A DNA stretch of 64,000 nt, taken from NCBI RefSeq assembly GCF_023715505.1, contig NZ_JAMBOH010000002.1, positions 1-64,000 on the forward strand, given 5' to 3'. Below are positions 1 to 10,661 of the stretch, piece by piece; positions within the stretch are counted from its first letter, which is position 1; each line of letters begins with the position of its first letter. The position numbers and the translations under genes were made by a program. Source of the stretch: Neobacillus cucumis (GTDB taxonomy: Bacteria > Bacillota > Bacilli > Bacillales_B > DSM-18226). The notes beneath the pieces were generated by a model that saw only the letters and a list, made by a program, of their open reading frames with translations, searched no databases and was not told the origin of the DNA.

Positions 1-168
1 CAGGTTCAAAAATTAAGAAGAGTTTGGTGCGAAGGTTCCTTCGGAACCATGAAAATTAAACACAACCTTTATAAAACCTATAAAAGGGGCATTGAAAAAA
101 TTCATGAGCAATGTCTCTTTTCGGCGTTGGCAATAAATCTAAAACGAATGATAAAGGTGATGAATTAG
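1..168 (+). pseudogene. C-terminal end of an IS1182-type transposase (cut by window edge)
   Basis: The first 55 codons are open and end in TAG. The peptide contains WCEGSFGTMK, YKRGIEKIHEQ and ALAINLKRM, which resemble the C-terminal region of IS1182-family DDE transposases (a conserved Glu-Gly pair followed by a R-G-x-x-x-x-x-E stretch). The gene starts before the window, so whether it is intact is unknown. It is probably a different copy from the element at 12750-14349, because that copy lacks exactly this C-terminal part. A strong hairpin follows at 221-261. Confidence 0.65.
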
Positions 169-489
169 CACCAAAGAGTTGAAAATAAAGTGGCTATAAA
201 CTAATAATATCGATAAAAGAGACACAATGGGGAGGGAGCGAAGCTCCTTCCCCATTGTGTCAACAGCCCCAGAAGGGCGTTTCTTCTAAAAAATGTAAGT
301 GTTTTGCAGTGTCCTCAATAAGAAGGGATTATTGATGATAATTTAAGACTATCTTGTCAAGTTCGAGTAGAAGGAGATGTATCCCAATAATGACAGTGGA
401 AATTTCTGGTCTTGAACAAGGTCCAAGACCAGAGGAATGAAATGATGTTTATAAATAAATGGAAGACCTCCATAGAGAGGTCTTTTATT
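169..489. other. Gene-free stretch with three hairpins
   Basis: No supported gene. It holds a very strong inverted repeat at 221-261 (arms gacacaatggggagg / ccttccccattgtgtc), a likely end or terminator of the upstream IS. A second hairpin lies at 406-432 (ctggtcttg / caagaccag). A third at 463-484 (aagacctc / gaggtctt) is followed by TTTATTTT and can terminate plus-strand transcription; in the other direction it lies just beyond the HxlR gene stop. Confidence 0.6.
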
Positions 490-801
490 TTACAACCATT
501 TATCTGCCCATTCCTCTAATGCTTTGAGCGATCGTCCGAGTTCTGTCCCTTTTTTGGTTAAAGAATATTCGGTCCGTACCGGACGGTCTGCAATGACATT
601 TCTTAACACAATTCCATTTTCCTCGAGCTCTTTCATCCGTTCATTTAGGACTCTTTTACTTAAGTCTGGTATAAAGGTATGGATTTCACTAAATCTTTTA
701 GGTTCCTCCATTAATGTGTGAATTATAAGTCCCACCCATTTTTTCCCTAATATATGATAGCACTCTTCTACTCTGCTGCATAATTTATTTGCTGTATCCA
801 T
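490..801 (-). CDS. HxlR-family redox/electrophile-sensing regulator
   Basis: A 103-residue winged-helix regulator of the HxlR family. The core KKWVGLIIHTL...PKRFSEI...LSKRVLNERMKELEENGIV is typical. Cys8 lies just before the helix-turn-helix core, where YodB and CatR (YvaP) of B. subtilis carry the redox-active Cys that senses quinones and diamide. The best guess is a CatR/YodB-like repressor. It is divergent from the broken MFS transporter starting at 1038, so that gene is its likely target. A paralogue lies at 15079-15402. Family call is firm; the quinone-sensing role is inferred from the Cys and the neighbourhood. Confidence 0.85.
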   Translation of the reverse strand: MDTANKLCSRVEECYHILGKKWVGLIIHTLMEEPKRFSEIHTFIPDLSKRVLNERMKELEENGIVLRNVIADRPVRTEYSLTKKGTELGRSLKALEEWADKWL

Positions 802-952
802 CCATAAACATCCCCTAATAGTATCTTGGTTATTTTTAATAACTTATATTAATGATAACAAAATCAGTTGTTAAAATAAAGTGTTTACTGGAACAAAATT
901 ACCAGAAGAATAGAATTTGTTCTTTTTCGTTCACGAATTCGACACAAATAAA

Positions 953-981
953 TTGACAGATAGATTATAAAAAGATATTAT
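953..981 (+). promoter_or_regulatory. Sigma-A promoter of the MFS pseudogene
   Basis: TTGACA (953-958), a 17-base spacer and TATTAT (976-981). The -10 and following bases (TATTATGGTTACATAAA) are identical to those of the rpiA-operon promoter at 5153-5181. A palindromic CGAATTCG core lies just upstream at about 935-942. Confidence 0.75.
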
Positions 982-1037
982 GGTTACATAAAGTTACCAA
1001 GTTATTAATTTGATTAGCCGATATAAAGGAGGTTATT

Positions 1038-2119
1038 ATGAAAAGTCCATTTTTTAGAATGGCATCAAGCTTGTATATGAATTATTTGTTATTAGGGATG
1101 ATGAATATCATTTTAGTATGCGAATATGAGTTTCCTGTCGGAACAACTTGGTACTGATTCTCTTGGAATTAGTTTAATAATTTCGGCAATCGGGCTGGGT
1201 AAACTTGTTAAATTAAGTTTTTCAGGAAGGCTTTCAGATAAAATGGGAAGAAAACCGCTGGTTGTTACAGCAACTTTTCTAAATATTATCTTTTTAGGAG
1301 GTATTCCATTAGCCCCTAACTTCCAAGTAGCATTTGTTTTGGCATTAATAGCAGGCTTTAGTTATTCAATTATGGATTCTGGGACGTTTCCAGCCCTAGT
1401 TGAAGCTTTTCCAGAGAATTCTGAGAATTCTGGCTCGGCAACTGTTTTGCTAAAGGCGTGCGTTTATCTCAGTAGGGGCAACTCTTTTACCGATTATGAT
1501 TGTATTTTTTATTTCACATGATTTATTCTATGGATTATCCTTTTTCGTGCCTGCAGCAATTTATTTTATTAATGGAATGGTTTTACTATTAACTCCATTC
1601 CCTAATCATAAAGCAAATAAATACAAAGATAATGTAAAGGATTATCGTTCTATAAGCAGGGGCTTTTCTATCCAGCCCAAGATGTGGAGAGAAGGTTTAG
1701 GGATCATTCTTACTGGCTTTACCTCAGTTGCTTTATTAATGGTTATTCAAGTTTGACTGCCTACATATGGGCAAGAAGTAGTGGGGTTTCCTGAACCCGA
1801 TTGTGGTGATGGTTTGTTCCTTTTTATTAGGGGTATCTACTTCAGGGATATTTCAATTAGCGGTTGTTGTTAATGGCAGAGTTTTTTCCTGATAAAAAGG
1901 GATCTAGTTCTGCGTATTAAGTATGGCATCCAGTACGCATTTATTGTAATCCCCTTTCTTACAGGATTGTTAACAAAAATTTTTAGTGTTCCTTCTGTAT
2001 TTGTCTTTGATATTGGGGTAGCGATTGTAAGTATTCTATTAGCTATTCATATCTCTATCCAGTATAAAAAAGTATTTAATCTTCATTCGAAAAGTAGAAT
2101 GTTACGCAAGGCAAGTTAA
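1038..2119 (+). pseudogene. MFS transporter, broken by several frameshifts
   Basis: The reading starts at ATG 1038, nine bases after an AAAGGAGG site (1025-1032). It runs MKSPFFRMASSLY and then hits a stop. The same protein continues in other frames with GRLSDKMGRKPLVV (the MFS loop 2-3 motif), several hydrophobic helices, FFVPAAIYFINGMVLLL, and a last helix ending near a TAA at 2117-2119. At least three frame changes are needed, so no complete product can be made as read. The family is major facilitator, drug/metabolite type; the substrate is unknown. It lies divergent from an HxlR regulator, an arrangement common for efflux genes. Confidence 0.8.
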
Positions 2120-2170
2120 TGGATTTGGGAGTTATAAATTACGGAAAATAGGTATTATTTTTTTACCAAT

Positions 2171-2188
2171 TATCTCGAAGTCGAGATA
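2171..2188. promoter_or_regulatory. MhqR-type operator upstream of glpX
   Basis: TATCTCGAAGTCGAGATA is an inverted repeat with 8 of 9 paired positions, 60 bases before the glpX start. It matches the operator I recall for MhqR of B. subtilis (tATCTcgaA-tTCgAGATa). The same box precedes quinone-detoxification genes later in this window (for example 23104-23121). It indicates that the fructose-bisphosphatase/transporter unit belongs to the same regulon. Confidence 0.65.
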
Positions 2189-2248
2189 ATTGAAATTAAA
2201 ATTAACAAAGGTAGAAATCATTTTTAACAATAATGGGAGGTAATAAAA

Positions 2249-3199
2249 ATGGATAGAAATTTATCAATGGAACTGGTTCGAGTAACAGAAGCTGCTGCTC
2301 TAGCGGCTGGACGGTGGATGGGCAGAGGTAAGAAAGAAGAAGCGGATGCAGCAGCTACACATGCTATGAGGGAAATGTTTAATTCCATTCAGATAAAAGG
2401 GACGGTTGTTATAGGGGAAGGTGAAATGGATGAAGCACCAATGTTGTTTATTGGCGAACAATTAGGAACATGTGATGGGACAGAAGTTGATATTGCAGTA
2501 GACCCATTAGAGGGAACCAATATTGTTGCTGCAGGTTCTTGGAATGCTCTTGCTATCATTGCTGTTGCAGAGAAAGGTAATTTATTGCATGCACCAGATA
2601 TGTATATGGAAAAAATTGCTGTGGGTCCTGAATCAGTAGGAAAAATTAATATTGAGGCACCGGTCATTGACAATTTAAAGGCTGTCGCAGCAGCAAAAAA
2701 TAAAAATATCGAAGATTTGGTTGTCGCTATCTTAGATCGGGAAAGACATGAAAAAATGATCCGGGAAATCCGCCAATCGGGAGCAAGAATTAAACTGATG
2801 CAAGATGGAGATGTTGCTGCAGCTATTAATACAGCATTTGATAATACGGGTGTTGATATTATGCTTGGTTCTGGAGGAGCCCCTGAGGGTGTAATAGCCG
2901 CAGTTGCACTTAAAAGTTTGGGTGGAGAATTTCAAGGCAAACTAATCCAACAAACGGAAGATGAAAAAATTAGGTTAAATAAAATGGGCATTACCGATTT
3001 TAATAAAGTTTTATTAATGGATGATATCGTAAAAGGGGATGATGCTTATTTTGTTGCAACAGGTGTAACAAATGGTGAGCTTTTAAGAGGAGTGCAATAT
3101 AAGGGGAACATTGGAACAACACATTCCGTGGTTATGCGTGCAAAAACGGGGACAGTTCGATTTATTGAAGGACAACATGGTTTGGATCAAAAACGATAA
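2249..3199 (+). CDS. glpX: Class II fructose-1,6-bisphosphatase (GlpX)
   Basis: A 316-residue enzyme that hydrolyses fructose-1,6-bisphosphate to fructose-6-phosphate. It shows the class II (GlpX) signature: [11 protein letters not shown] at about 55-65, the metal-binding VDPLEGTN at 84-91, a DRERH segment, and GSGGAPEGV near 210. The length fits the family (about 320). The start has a clear GGGAGG site. With pgi at the end of this block it closes the pentose phosphate route into a cycle by returning triose-derived FBP to hexose phosphate. The fructose-bisphosphate aldolase that would make the FBP is not here. It forms a probable two-gene unit with the symporter 33 bases downstream, behind an MhqR-type box. 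Confidence 0.93.
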   Translation: MDRNLSMELVRVTEAAALAAGRWMGRGKKEEADAAATHAMREMFNSIQIKGTVVIGEGEMDEAPMLFIGEQLGTCDGTEVDIAVDPLEGTNIVAAGSWNALAIIAVAEKGNLLHAPDMYMEKIAVGPESVGKINIEAPVIDNLKAVAAAKNKNIEDLVVAILDRERHEKMIREIRQSGARIKLMQDGDVAAAINTAFDNTGVDIMLGSGGAPEGVIAAVALKSLGGEFQGKLIQQTEDEKIRLNKMGITDFNKVLLMDDIVKGDDAYFVATGVTNGELLRGVQYKGNIGTTHSVVMRAKTGTVRFIEGQHGLDQKR

Positions 3200-3231
3200 T
3201 CTTTTTTGAATGAAAGAAATGAGGGATTGAA

Positions 3232-4650
3232 ATGAGTCAAAGTGCAAGCCAAAAAAAGATAGACCCTAATATTATCTCTTCAAATGTCAAGGTTAGACCA
3301 TTTGGTTTTCGAGATAAAATTGGCTATATGCTTGGTGATTTCGGGAACGACTTTTTCTTTATTTTAGTAAGTTCATATTTAATGGTTTATTATACAGATG
3401 TTTATGGAATCAGTGCAGCGTTTGTAGGTGTTCTCTTTTTAGCTGCACGTTTGTGGGATGCCATTGCAGATGTCACTTGGGGAAGGTTTATTGACACTAG
3501 AAAACCTAGTAAACATGGTAAATTTAAACCTTGGATTTTAAGAATGTCATTTCCTCTGGTTATTTCTGGAGTATTAATGTTCATTCATATCCCTGGAATG
3601 TCATACGGGTTCTATGAGGCATATGCTTTTGTCACTTACATCCTTTGGGGAACGTTATATAGTACTGTTAATATTCCATACGGTTCAATGGCCTCAGTCA
3701 TTACCATTGATCCAATTGAGCGAACATCTTTATCAACGTACAGGACGATGGGGGCGATGTTGGCAAGCTTAATGATTAATGCAGTAGGACCTTTACTTAT
3801 ATTTGTTGACAATAAGGCAAGTGCAAATGGATTTCTAATGGCAGCAGTCATATTTGGAATTCTTGCTTACGCGAGTTACCTTGCGAGTTATAAATTATCT
3901 ACTGAACGGATCGTGCTGGAGGAAAATGAAGGGCCAAAAGCAAAGCTAGGTCATACAATAAAAGGGCTATTAAAAAATAAACCATTAATTGCAATCCTTG
4001 GGGCATCACTAATATTCATGATGAGTACGATGCTGATAGGTTCCGTTAATGTGTATTTGTTTAAAGATTACTTTAACAATGCTGCAGCATTAAGTATTGT
4101 AGGAATTATTCAAACGGTCACAGTATTCATTGCTATTCCAATCGTAAAACCGTTAGTGAGTAAATTTGGTAAAAAGGAAACGACAACAGTAGGAATGCTG
4201 CTTGCAGCTGCTGTATATATTTTATTATTCTTTCTTCCCAATTTAACCGCGATCCAATATATTTCGTTAACAGCTATAGGGATGTTTGGATATGCCTTCT
4301 TTAATATAATGATATGGGCATTTGTTACAGATGTCATCGATTACCATGAATTTTTAACTGGATTAAGAGAAGATGGGACGGTTTATTCACTCTATTCTTT
4401 TGCCCGCAAAGTTGGTCAAGCAATTGCTGGTGGAATCAGCGGGTTTGCCATTACAGCCATAGGCTATCATTCAACTCGTGAAGTACAAACAGAGAGTACC
4501 CTGGAAGGAATCTATGCATTGGCTACCATCGTACCTGGTGTGATCTATCTATTGATTTTTTTGATATTAGTTTTTCTATATCCATTAACAAAACAACGAA
4601 TGAAACAGCTTACCATTGATTTAAAAGAGCAAAAAATCACTAGAAAATAG
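3232..4650 (+). CDS. GPH-family sugar:cation symporter
   Basis: A 472-residue membrane protein with about 12 hydrophobic segments. It resembles the glycoside-pentoside-hexuronide:cation family: the N-terminal GDFGNDFFFILVSSYLMVYYTD and ADVTWGRFIDTRK segments and the central DVIDYHEF segment. The substrate cannot be read from the sequence; a sugar or sugar acid is likely. It sits directly after glpX and before the oxidative pentose phosphate genes, so it may feed hexose or pentose into that pathway. A second GPH protein at 56633-58003 belongs to a different locus. Confidence 0.88.
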   Translation: MSQSASQKKIDPNIISSNVKVRPFGFRDKIGYMLGDFGNDFFFILVSSYLMVYYTDVYGISAAFVGVLFLAARLWDAIADVTWGRFIDTRKPSKHGKFKPWILRMSFPLVISGVLMFIHIPGMSYGFYEAYAFVTYILWGTLYSTVNIPYGSMASVITIDPIERTSLSTYRTMGAMLASLMINAVGPLLIFVDNKASANGFLMAAVIFGILAYASYLASYKLSTERIVLEENEGPKAKLGHTIKGLLKNKPLIAILGASLIFMMSTMLIGSVNVYLFKDYFNNAAALSIVGIIQTVTVFIAIPIVKPLVSKFGKKETTTVGMLLAAAVYILLFFLPNLTAIQYISLTAIGMFGYAFFNIMIWAFVTDVIDYHEFLTGLREDGTVYSLYSFARKVGQAIAGGISGFAITAIGYHSTREVQTESTLEGIYALATIVPGVIYLLIFLILVFLYPLTKQRMKQLTIDLKEQKITRK

Positions 4651-4727
4651 GTTGCACTTGGGTTTTTTATAAATTAAAAATATTTAAATTAAAACTATTT
4701 AACAAACGGTGGAGATTGATTTAGTAT

Positions 4728-4745
4728 TATCTCGAATTAGAGATA
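4728..4745. promoter_or_regulatory. MhqR-type operator (orphan)
   Basis: TATCTCGAATTAGAGATA, left half identical to the consensus and right half 8 of 9. It follows the GPH symporter and precedes only a decayed thiolase fragment, so it may be left over from a lost regulon member. Confidence 0.55.
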
Positions 4746-4970
4746 AATGAATTCAAGAATCTATGAATTAATAGTTTTAAAACTTATGTAAAATGCCTTT
4801 GGATTCAGAATAGAGAAAAGGGGGTGATAAAAATCTTCTGTTGTTTTATCAACAGGATTTACTTCTTGTTGATGTTTAATCAAGTCATTTATACTTCGTT
4901 TAATATGGTTCACCATAGCCTCACGTGTTTCGTCTGGAGTACCGTTACATGAAATAGGAGAAAACAATTT

Positions 4971-5051
4971 GGCATTACAACACTATGTGCTGGTGGCGGC
5001 CAAGGAATGGCGATTTTTCTAGAAAATGAAATAGATATAGAATTGTCTTGA
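4971..5051 (+). pseudogene. Acetyl-CoA acetyltransferase (thiolase) C-terminal remnant
   Basis: The frame beginning GITTLCAGGGQGMAIFLEN and ending in TGA at 5049-5051 matches the thiolase C-terminal active-site segment (Cys-x-Gly-Gly-Gly-x-Gly, which carries the second catalytic Cys). Nothing recognisable of the remaining roughly 365 residues is found upstream, so this is a deletion scar. Confidence 0.7.
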
Positions 5052-5128
5052 GCCTAATGGATTACTCCTTAGGTCTTTTTTATTGATTTTTAGGTAAAGT
5101 AATTGTTTTTGATAGAAGTGGTTTAAAA

Positions 5129-5146
5129 TATCTCGATTTCGAGATG
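5129..5146. promoter_or_regulatory. MhqR-type operator of the rpiA-pgi operon
   Basis: TATCTCGATTTCGAGATG, 16 of 18 against TATCTCGAATTCGAGATA. It lies six bases before the -35 of a strong sigma-A promoter. A repressor here could block polymerase for the whole pentose phosphate operon. Confidence 0.6.
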
Positions 5147-5152
5147 CTTTGC

Positions 5153-5181
5153 TTGACGTTACATGATTTAATAATTATTAT
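5153..5181 (+). promoter_or_regulatory. Sigma-A promoter for the rpiA-zwf-tkt-gnd-tal-pgi operon
   Basis: TTGACG (5153-5158), a spacer of exactly 17 bases and TATTAT (5176-5181). The -10 context equals that of the promoter at 953-981. It is the only strong promoter seen before rpiA. Confidence 0.7.
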
Positions 5182-5266
5182 GGTTACATAAAACAACTAA
5201 GGATATAAAAAATAACCTGGTTATGATAAATTATAATGAATTTAAAATAATTAAGGAGTGAAACAA

Positions 5267-5431
5267 ATGGTAGAAGTAACTGTAAAACTAAATTATAAAG
5301 GGAAAAACTATCAAACAAATGTAATAGTTCATAAAAATACACTCCAAAAACAAATTTCCATATCGCAATGGAGCAAATCAAGAAGCAATGGGCAAGTTAA
5401 CTATGGTGAAAATCTTCAGGTCTTTAAATGA
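5267..5431 (+). pseudogene. BA3454-type small stress protein, frameshifted
   Basis: The ATG at 5267 follows a TAAGGAG site. The frame reads MVEVTVKLNYKGKNYQTNV, which resembles the small BA3454-family stress-response proteins of Bacillus. The expected C-terminus (HIAMEQIKKQWAS, stop at 5398-5400) is present but in another frame, so one base change near 5340-5360 separates the halves. As read, the product is 54 residues with a foreign tail. It is the first gene after the operon promoter. Confidence 0.6.
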
Positions 5432-5449
5432 AAGGAGTAAAGGACTTGA

Positions 5450-6116
5450 ATGAAAAAAATTAGTCGGAGAAAAAGCCTTTGATTATGTGAAAGATGGAAT
5501 GGTCATTGGTCTTGGAACTGGTTCAACCGTATATTACACCATTACTAAACTTGGAGCATTAATCAAAGAAGGACTTTCTATAAAAGCAATTCCTTCCTCT
5601 AAACAAAAAGAGAAATTAGCCATAGAACTAGGAATTCCATTAGTTAATTTCAATGAAATAGAAGAAATTGATGTGGCGATAGATGGTGCAGATGAAGTAA
5701 ACCCAGAATTAATTCTCATTAAAGGTGGCGGTGGTGCTCTTTTAAGAGAGAAAATCATTGCGAAAACCGCTAACACTTTTATAGTGGTTGCTGACTCACA
5801 CAAAATGGTGGGGAAATTAGGAAGCTTTCCGCTTCCAGTGGAAGTAGTGCCATTTGGTTTTGAAATGACAAGAAAACATATTCAAAAGATTGGGGCATCT
5901 CCAAGGTTAAGGCAAAATAACGGGGTTCCTTACCAAACAGATAACGGGAATTATATTTTTGACTGTACCTTCCCAGATATCACTAATCCTGAAGATTTGG
6001 AAAGAGGGCTTAATCTTATACCTGGAGTTGTAGACAATGGCTTATTTGTTGGGATGGCCGACATCGTCATTACTTTGGATAAAAATAAAGAATTTAACGT
6101 AAATAAGCGAAAATAG
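5450..6116 (+). CDS. rpiA: Ribose-5-phosphate isomerase A, start broken by a 7-A run
   Basis: It interconverts ribulose-5-phosphate and ribose-5-phosphate. Family landmarks are GLGTGSTVYYTI, AIDGADEVNP and KGGGGALLREKI. The best start is ATG 5450, preceded by AAAGGA, but a run of seven A (5453-5459) puts it out of frame. With six A the protein would start MKKLVGEKAFDYVKDGM and match RpiA N-termini. As read, the only in-frame start is GTG 5487, which gives 209 residues, has no ribosome binding site and loses the first helix. This may be sequencing error, slippage or real damage. It is the second gene of the operon, 73 bases before zwf. Confidence 0.85.
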
Positions 6117-6188
6117 GTTGAAGCCTAACAAGGAAAAAATAATTAGGTAATGCACTTTAATCATTTCAGAAAATGAGGAGAATGAAAC

Positions 6189-7697
6189 ATGGAATCAATG
6201 TCTTTTGTTTTATTTGGAGCCACAGGAGACTTGGCTAAGAGAAAAATATACCCTGCCCTTTATAATTTATATATTGATCAGAAGCTGCCTCAACCCATAT
6301 CGATTATAGGGCTAGGTAGAGGTAATCTGTCACATGGTGATTTTCAAGAAAAAGTGAAGGAATCAATCTTAAATTTTTCACGTCGATTAGAACATGATGC
6401 GAATGAAATGGGAGAATTTCTTGATGCTTTCCGTTTCAGTACCTTAGATGTAAATAAACCAGATGATTACCAAAAACTGCTGCAGTTGGTTAAACAGAGA
6501 GAAGATGAACTGCAACTTACAGAAAATCGAATGTTTTATCTGTCGGTCTCTCCTGAGTTTTTCGATATTATTGCTTTAAATATAAAGAAAAGTGGACTCG
6601 GGGAAACGAATGGCTGGAAACGGTTGATTATCGAAAAACCATTTGGTCATGATCTAAAATCAGCCCGTGAGCTGAATGAAAAACTTAGCAGAGCATTTAA
6701 TGAAGAAGAGATTTATCGTATCGACCATTATCTAGGTAAGCCAATGGTTCAGAACCTCGAAGCTCTCGAATTTGCGAACCCGGTTCTCCAATCCATTTGG
6801 AATAAGGAGCATATTGCTAATGTTCAAATTACTGCCAGTGAAACGGTTGGAGTTGAACAAAGAGCCGGTTATTACGATCATTCCGGTGCTATTCGCGACA
6901 TGGTACAGAACCATATGCTGCAAGTGCTCATGATGACCGCGATGAACTTGCCTTACAAGATCAACGCAACAGAAATTCGAAATGAGAAACGGAAGGTTAT
7001 GGAAGCCCTTCGTCCGGTTAGAAAGGAGGATGTTCAATTTCACTTAGTCCGTGGACAGTACGCATCTGGCGAAATCAACGATCAATCGGTGCCTGGTTAT
7101 CGAATGGAACCCGGTGTGAATCCATCTTCTCAAACAGATACTTTTGTTTCTGCCCGTTTATGGATTGATAACCCATTTTGGAGTGGGGTCCCGTTCTATA
7201 TACGAACAGGCAAGAGAATGAAGGAAAAATCTACTCGTATCGTTATTGAATTTAAAAATACATTAAAGCTTTTATATAACAAAGATCAAAAGGTAGAGCC
7301 TAATCTACTTATTATCGAAATTAGTCCAAATGAAAATGTGACTTTGCAATTGAATGGAAAAAATCCGATGAACGGGAAAATCGAACCCGTCAAGATTAAT
7401 TTTTCTTGTGAGGACTCACAACGTAATGGTTCAGGAGTACCTGAAGCATATGAAAGACTCATTTATGATGCATTAATCGGCGATTCAACATTCTTTGCCC
7501 ATTGGAAAGAAGTTGAATTATCATGGGAATGGGTACAGCCAATCTTGTATGCCTTTGAGGAAAATCTATTGCCACTTCATGAATACCGTTCCGGTTCTTA
7601 TGGACCTGATGCTTCAAATTCATTGATAGCGGAAAATGGATTTAAATGGTGGCTAGATGAAAGGGAAGAAAATAAAGAGGCAGCATATCAGAAATAA
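6189..7697 (+). CDS. zwf: Glucose-6-phosphate 1-dehydrogenase
   Basis: A 502-residue cytosolic enzyme that oxidises glucose-6-phosphate to 6-phosphogluconolactone with NAD(P)+, the entry step of the oxidative pentose phosphate pathway. The dinucleotide motif [10 protein letters not shown] lies at 10-19 and the substrate-binding RIDHYLGKP at 177-185, followed by [15 protein letters not shown]. The usual RIDHYLGKE has Pro instead of Glu at its end, a mild deviation outside the catalytic His. The start has a GAGGAG site. No 6-phosphogluconolactonase gene follows, so the lactone must open spontaneously or through a distant gene. Confidence 0.95.
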   Translation: MESMSFVLFGATGDLAKRKIYPALYNLYIDQKLPQPISIIGLGRGNLSHGDFQEKVKESILNFSRRLEHDANEMGEFLDAFRFSTLDVNKPDDYQKLLQLVKQREDELQLTENRMFYLSVSPEFFDIIALNIKKSGLGETNGWKRLIIEKPFGHDLKSARELNEKLSRAFNEEEIYRIDHYLGKPMVQNLEALEFANPVLQSIWNKEHIANVQITASETVGVEQRAGYYDHSGAIRDMVQNHMLQVLMMTAMNLPYKINATEIRNEKRKVMEALRPVRKEDVQFHLVRGQYASGEINDQSVPGYRMEPGVNPSSQTDTFVSARLWIDNPFWSGVPFYIRTGKRMKEKSTRIVIEFKNTLKLLYNKDQKVEPNLLIIEISPNENVTLQLNGKNPMNGKIEPVKINFSCEDSQRNGSGVPEAYERLIYDALIGDSTFFAHWKEVELSWEWVQPILYAFEENLLPLHEYRSGSYGPDASNSLIAENGFKWWLDEREENKEAAYQK

Positions 7698-7719
7698 GGA
7701 ATGTCTAGGAGGAAATGAA

Positions 7720-9714
7720 ATGTCACAAAATATTGAGAACTTAGCAGTAACAACCATTCGGACTTTATCCATTGATGCAGTCAACGCGGCAAATTCTGGC
7801 CATCCAGGTCTCCCAATGGGGGCAGCAACAATGACCTATGCTTTATGGGCGAACCATTTAAATCATAATCCTAAGAATCCAAAATGGTTTAACCGTGACC
7901 GATTTGTATTATCAGCCGGCCATGGGTCTAGCTTACTTTACAGCATGCTTCATTTATTTGGGTATGATGTTTCAATGGATGATTTAAAACAATTCCGAAA
8001 GTTAAATAGCAGAACGCCAGGACATCCCGAATTTGGTCATACCCCTGGTGTAGAAGCGACTACAGGTCCATTAGGACAAGGTATTGCTAATGCAGTGGGG
8101 ATGGCGATGGCGGAGGCACACCTAGCAGCCAAGTTTAATAAAGAAGAATTTCCTGTGATAGATCATTATACCTATGCATTAGTGGGGGACGGTGACCTTA
8201 TGGAAGGTGTCTCCTACGAAGCAATGTCAATGGCAGGGCATATGAAACTAGGGAAGCTCGTTGTGTTATATGATTCAAATGATATCTCCCTTGATGGTGA
8301 ATTGAACGTATCTTTCTCAGAAGATATCAAGAAAAGGGCAGAATCCGCTCACTGGCAATACTTAAGAGTTGAAGACGGCAACGATATTGAGGCGATTACT
8401 CATGCCATTCAAACTGCAAAAGAAAATACCGACCAGCCAAGTTTGATTGAGATCAGAACGATCATCGGTTATGGAAGTCCTAAAGTAGCAGGAACCAATA
8501 AAGCCCACGGTGCACCGCTTGGAGCTGAAGAGGGAAAAGCAACAAAACAAACCTACAATTGGCTTTATGAAGAAGATTTCTACGTACCAGAAGAGGTCAA
8601 AGTTCATTTTGAACATTTAAAGGATAAAGGAATCGATAAGGAACAAAGCTGGAATCAATTATTCGAGTCTTACCAAAAAGCGAATCCAGAGTTGGCAGAA
8701 CAGCTTTCCAATGCGATTTCTGGAAAAGTGCTTATTGATGTAAACGATATTTTAACATTTGATACCAGCAAATCTGTATCCACACGTGTAGCAAGCGGGG
8801 AAGCCATCAACCATTTTGTGAAATCCGTGCCATCTATTTTTGGAGGCAGCGCAGACCTTTCTCACTCTACGATGACTGAGATTAAAGGGGAACAAATTTA
8901 CGCGGTCGAATCTTACGGTGCACGTAATGTTTATTTCGGTGTCCGCGAGCATGCAATGGGTGCCGCAGCAAACGGGATGGCTTATCATGGCGGATTAAAG
9001 CCTTTTGTAAGTACATTCTTTGTGTTCAATGATTATCTTCGTCCTTCTATTCGCTTAGCGGCTTTATCAAAACTTCCGGTTATCTATGTGTTTACACACG
9101 ATTCCATTGCTGTTGGGGAAGATGGGCCAACACACGAGCCAGTGGAACATCTGGCTGCTCTTCGTGCGATCCCAGGCCTAACTGTGATTAGACCAACAGA
9201 TGCAAATGAAACGGCAAGTGCTTGGGCTTATGCTCTTCAACAAACAGAAGGACCAGTCGCTTTTGTTCTAAGCCGTCAAAATTTACCGGTATTTAACGAA
9301 ACAAAAGCAAATTTGGCAAATGTATCTATGGGTGCTTATGTTTTAGCAGAAACGAATTCCAACCCAGATGTGATCTTAATTGCGACAGGGTCTGAGGTCT
9401 CATTAGCTGCAAATGCAAAAAACGAACTGGAAAAAGAAAATATTTCTGTCCGTGTCGTTGCAATGCCAAGCTGGGAGCTATTTGAAAAGCAATCAGCAGA
9501 GTATAAAGAGGCTGTGCTCCCTTCTACAAAAACAAAGCGTGTCGCAATCGAAATGGGTATCGGATTAGGATGGGATCGCTTTGTTGGCTTTGAAGGAAAA
9601 GTATTATCAATTGAAACATTCGGTGCTTCTGGAGATGGTGGAGCGGTGATGAAGCATTTTGGTTTTACGACTGAGAATGTCGTTAATATCACGAAAAAGG
9701 TATTAAATAAATAA
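7720..9714 (+). CDS. tkt: Transketolase
   Basis: A 664-residue thiamine-diphosphate enzyme of the non-oxidative pentose phosphate branch. It shows [10 protein letters not shown] at the N-terminus, the TPP/Mg motif [13 protein letters not shown] near 155, and the [11 protein letters not shown] segment near 410 with the catalytic Glu. Start ATG 7720 is chosen for its AGGAGG site 7-8 bases upstream. It follows zwf by 22 bases and precedes gnd by 18 bases, so all are co-transcribed. Confidence 0.95.
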   Translation: MSQNIENLAVTTIRTLSIDAVNAANSGHPGLPMGAATMTYALWANHLNHNPKNPKWFNRDRFVLSAGHGSSLLYSMLHLFGYDVSMDDLKQFRKLNSRTPGHPEFGHTPGVEATTGPLGQGIANAVGMAMAEAHLAAKFNKEEFPVIDHYTYALVGDGDLMEGVSYEAMSMAGHMKLGKLVVLYDSNDISLDGELNVSFSEDIKKRAESAHWQYLRVEDGNDIEAITHAIQTAKENTDQPSLIEIRTIIGYGSPKVAGTNKAHGAPLGAEEGKATKQTYNWLYEEDFYVPEEVKVHFEHLKDKGIDKEQSWNQLFESYQKANPELAEQLSNAISGKVLIDVNDILTFDTSKSVSTRVASGEAINHFVKSVPSIFGGSADLSHSTMTEIKGEQIYAVESYGARNVYFGVREHAMGAAANGMAYHGGLKPFVSTFFVFNDYLRPSIRLAALSKLPVIYVFTHDSIAVGEDGPTHEPVEHLAALRAIPGLTVIRPTDANETASAWAYALQQTEGPVAFVLSRQNLPVFNETKANLANVSMGAYVLAETNSNPDVILIATGSEVSLAANAKNELEKENISVRVVAMPSWELFEKQSAEYKEAVLPSTKTKRVAIEMGIGLGWDRFVGFEGKVLSIETFGASGDGGAVMKHFGFTTENVVNITKKVLNK

Positions 9715-9732
9715 AATTTGGAGGAATTAATA

Positions 9733-10632
9733 ATGAAGGTAGGATTAATCGGCCTAGGAAAAATGGGGTTAAATCTAGGACAAAATCTCATCGAGCACAA
9801 TCAAGAAGTGGTAGCATTCGATGTAAACCCGAGTGCTGTTGAAGAAATGAAAAAATATGGAGCGGCAGGGGTTACTAGCTTTAAAGAACTCGTTGAATCC
9901 TTGGAACAGCCAAGAATCCTTTGGATTATGGTACCGCATGCGGTAGTTGATTCTGTTATTGGTGAAGTTTTACCGTTTTTAAATGAAGGAGATATTGTCA
10001 TTGAAGCGGGAAATTCCCATTACAAGGAGTCCATTCAACGTTATAACGAGTTACGGGAAGTGGGGATTCGTTTTATGGATGCCGGTACTTCTGGCGGTAT
10101 GGAAGGTGCTCGTCACGGGGCATGCTATATGGTTGGTGGAGACCCTGATGCTTGGGGAATTGTTGAACCTCTTTTCAGAGATACTGCTGTTGAAAATGGA
10201 TATCTCTATGCAGGGAAAGCAGGAAGCGGTCACTTCTTAAAGATGGTTCACAATGGAATCGAGTATGCCATGATGGCTGCCATCGGGGAAGGATTTGAAG
10301 TCCTTGAAAAAAGTGATTTCAATTACGATTATGAAAAAGTGGCAAGAGTTTGGAATAATGGTTCCGTTATCCGTTCATGGCTGATGGAATTAACGGAAAA
10401 TGCGTTTTCTAAGTACCCACATTTGGATCAAATTAAAGGAATTATGCATTCGTCCGGTGAAGGGAAATGGACGGTTGAAACGGCACTTGACCTTCAAACT
10501 GCTACACCAGTTATAGCCTTGTCATTATTGATGCGCTATCGTTCCTTAGAGAATGACACTTTTACAGGAAAAGTCGTAGCCGCACTTAGAAATGAATTTG
10601 GTGGACACGCTGTCGAGAAAACAAGCAAATAA
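9733..10632 (+). CDS. 6-phosphogluconate dehydrogenase, short (about 300-residue) decarboxylating type
   Basis: It oxidatively decarboxylates 6-phosphogluconate to ribulose-5-phosphate. The Rossmann motif is GLGKMG at 7-12, and the family segments [23 protein letters not shown] and [15 protein letters not shown] follow. At 299 residues it belongs to the short tetrameric group (YqeC-like), not the 470-residue GndA type. Strand beta-2 ends in an acidic residue (VVAFDVNPS), which usually favours NAD+ over NADP+; if so, only Zwf would give NADPH in this operon. Start ATG 9733 has a GGAGG site. Confidence 0.92.
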   Translation: MKVGLIGLGKMGLNLGQNLIEHNQEVVAFDVNPSAVEEMKKYGAAGVTSFKELVESLEQPRILWIMVPHAVVDSVIGEVLPFLNEGDIVIEAGNSHYKESIQRYNELREVGIRFMDAGTSGGMEGARHGACYMVGGDPDAWGIVEPLFRDTAVENGYLYAGKAGSGHFLKMVHNGIEYAMMAAIGEGFEVLEKSDFNYDYEKVARVWNNGSVIRSWLMELTENAFSKYPHLDQIKGIMHSSGEGKWTVETALDLQTATPVIALSLLMRYRSLENDTFTGKVVAALRNEFGGHAVEKTSK

Positions 10633-10661
10633 ATATACATTATGAATTGGAGGAAGAAATA

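Larger units (their letters stand above)
4651..5266. other. Gap with two MhqR-type boxes and a thiolase remnant
   Basis: No intact gene is convincing. A 68-codon minus-strand frame at 4761-4967 has no ribosome binding site and no recognised relatives. The stretch contains operator-like boxes at 4728-4745 and 5129-5146, a thiolase tail at 4971-5051 and the promoter at 5153-5181. The first box has no surviving gene directly behind it; the gene it served may be the one reduced to the thiolase tail. Confidence 0.5.

Noticed and set aside
225..262. CRISPR-like or riboswitch structure near the left edge
   Set aside because: It is a single hairpin, with no repeat-spacer periodicity; IS end or terminator explains it.
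4761..4967. 68-codon minus-strand frame starting MFSPISCNG
   Set aside because: TTG start with no ribosome binding site, no recognised family; it abuts a decayed thiolase tail, so it is more likely chance.
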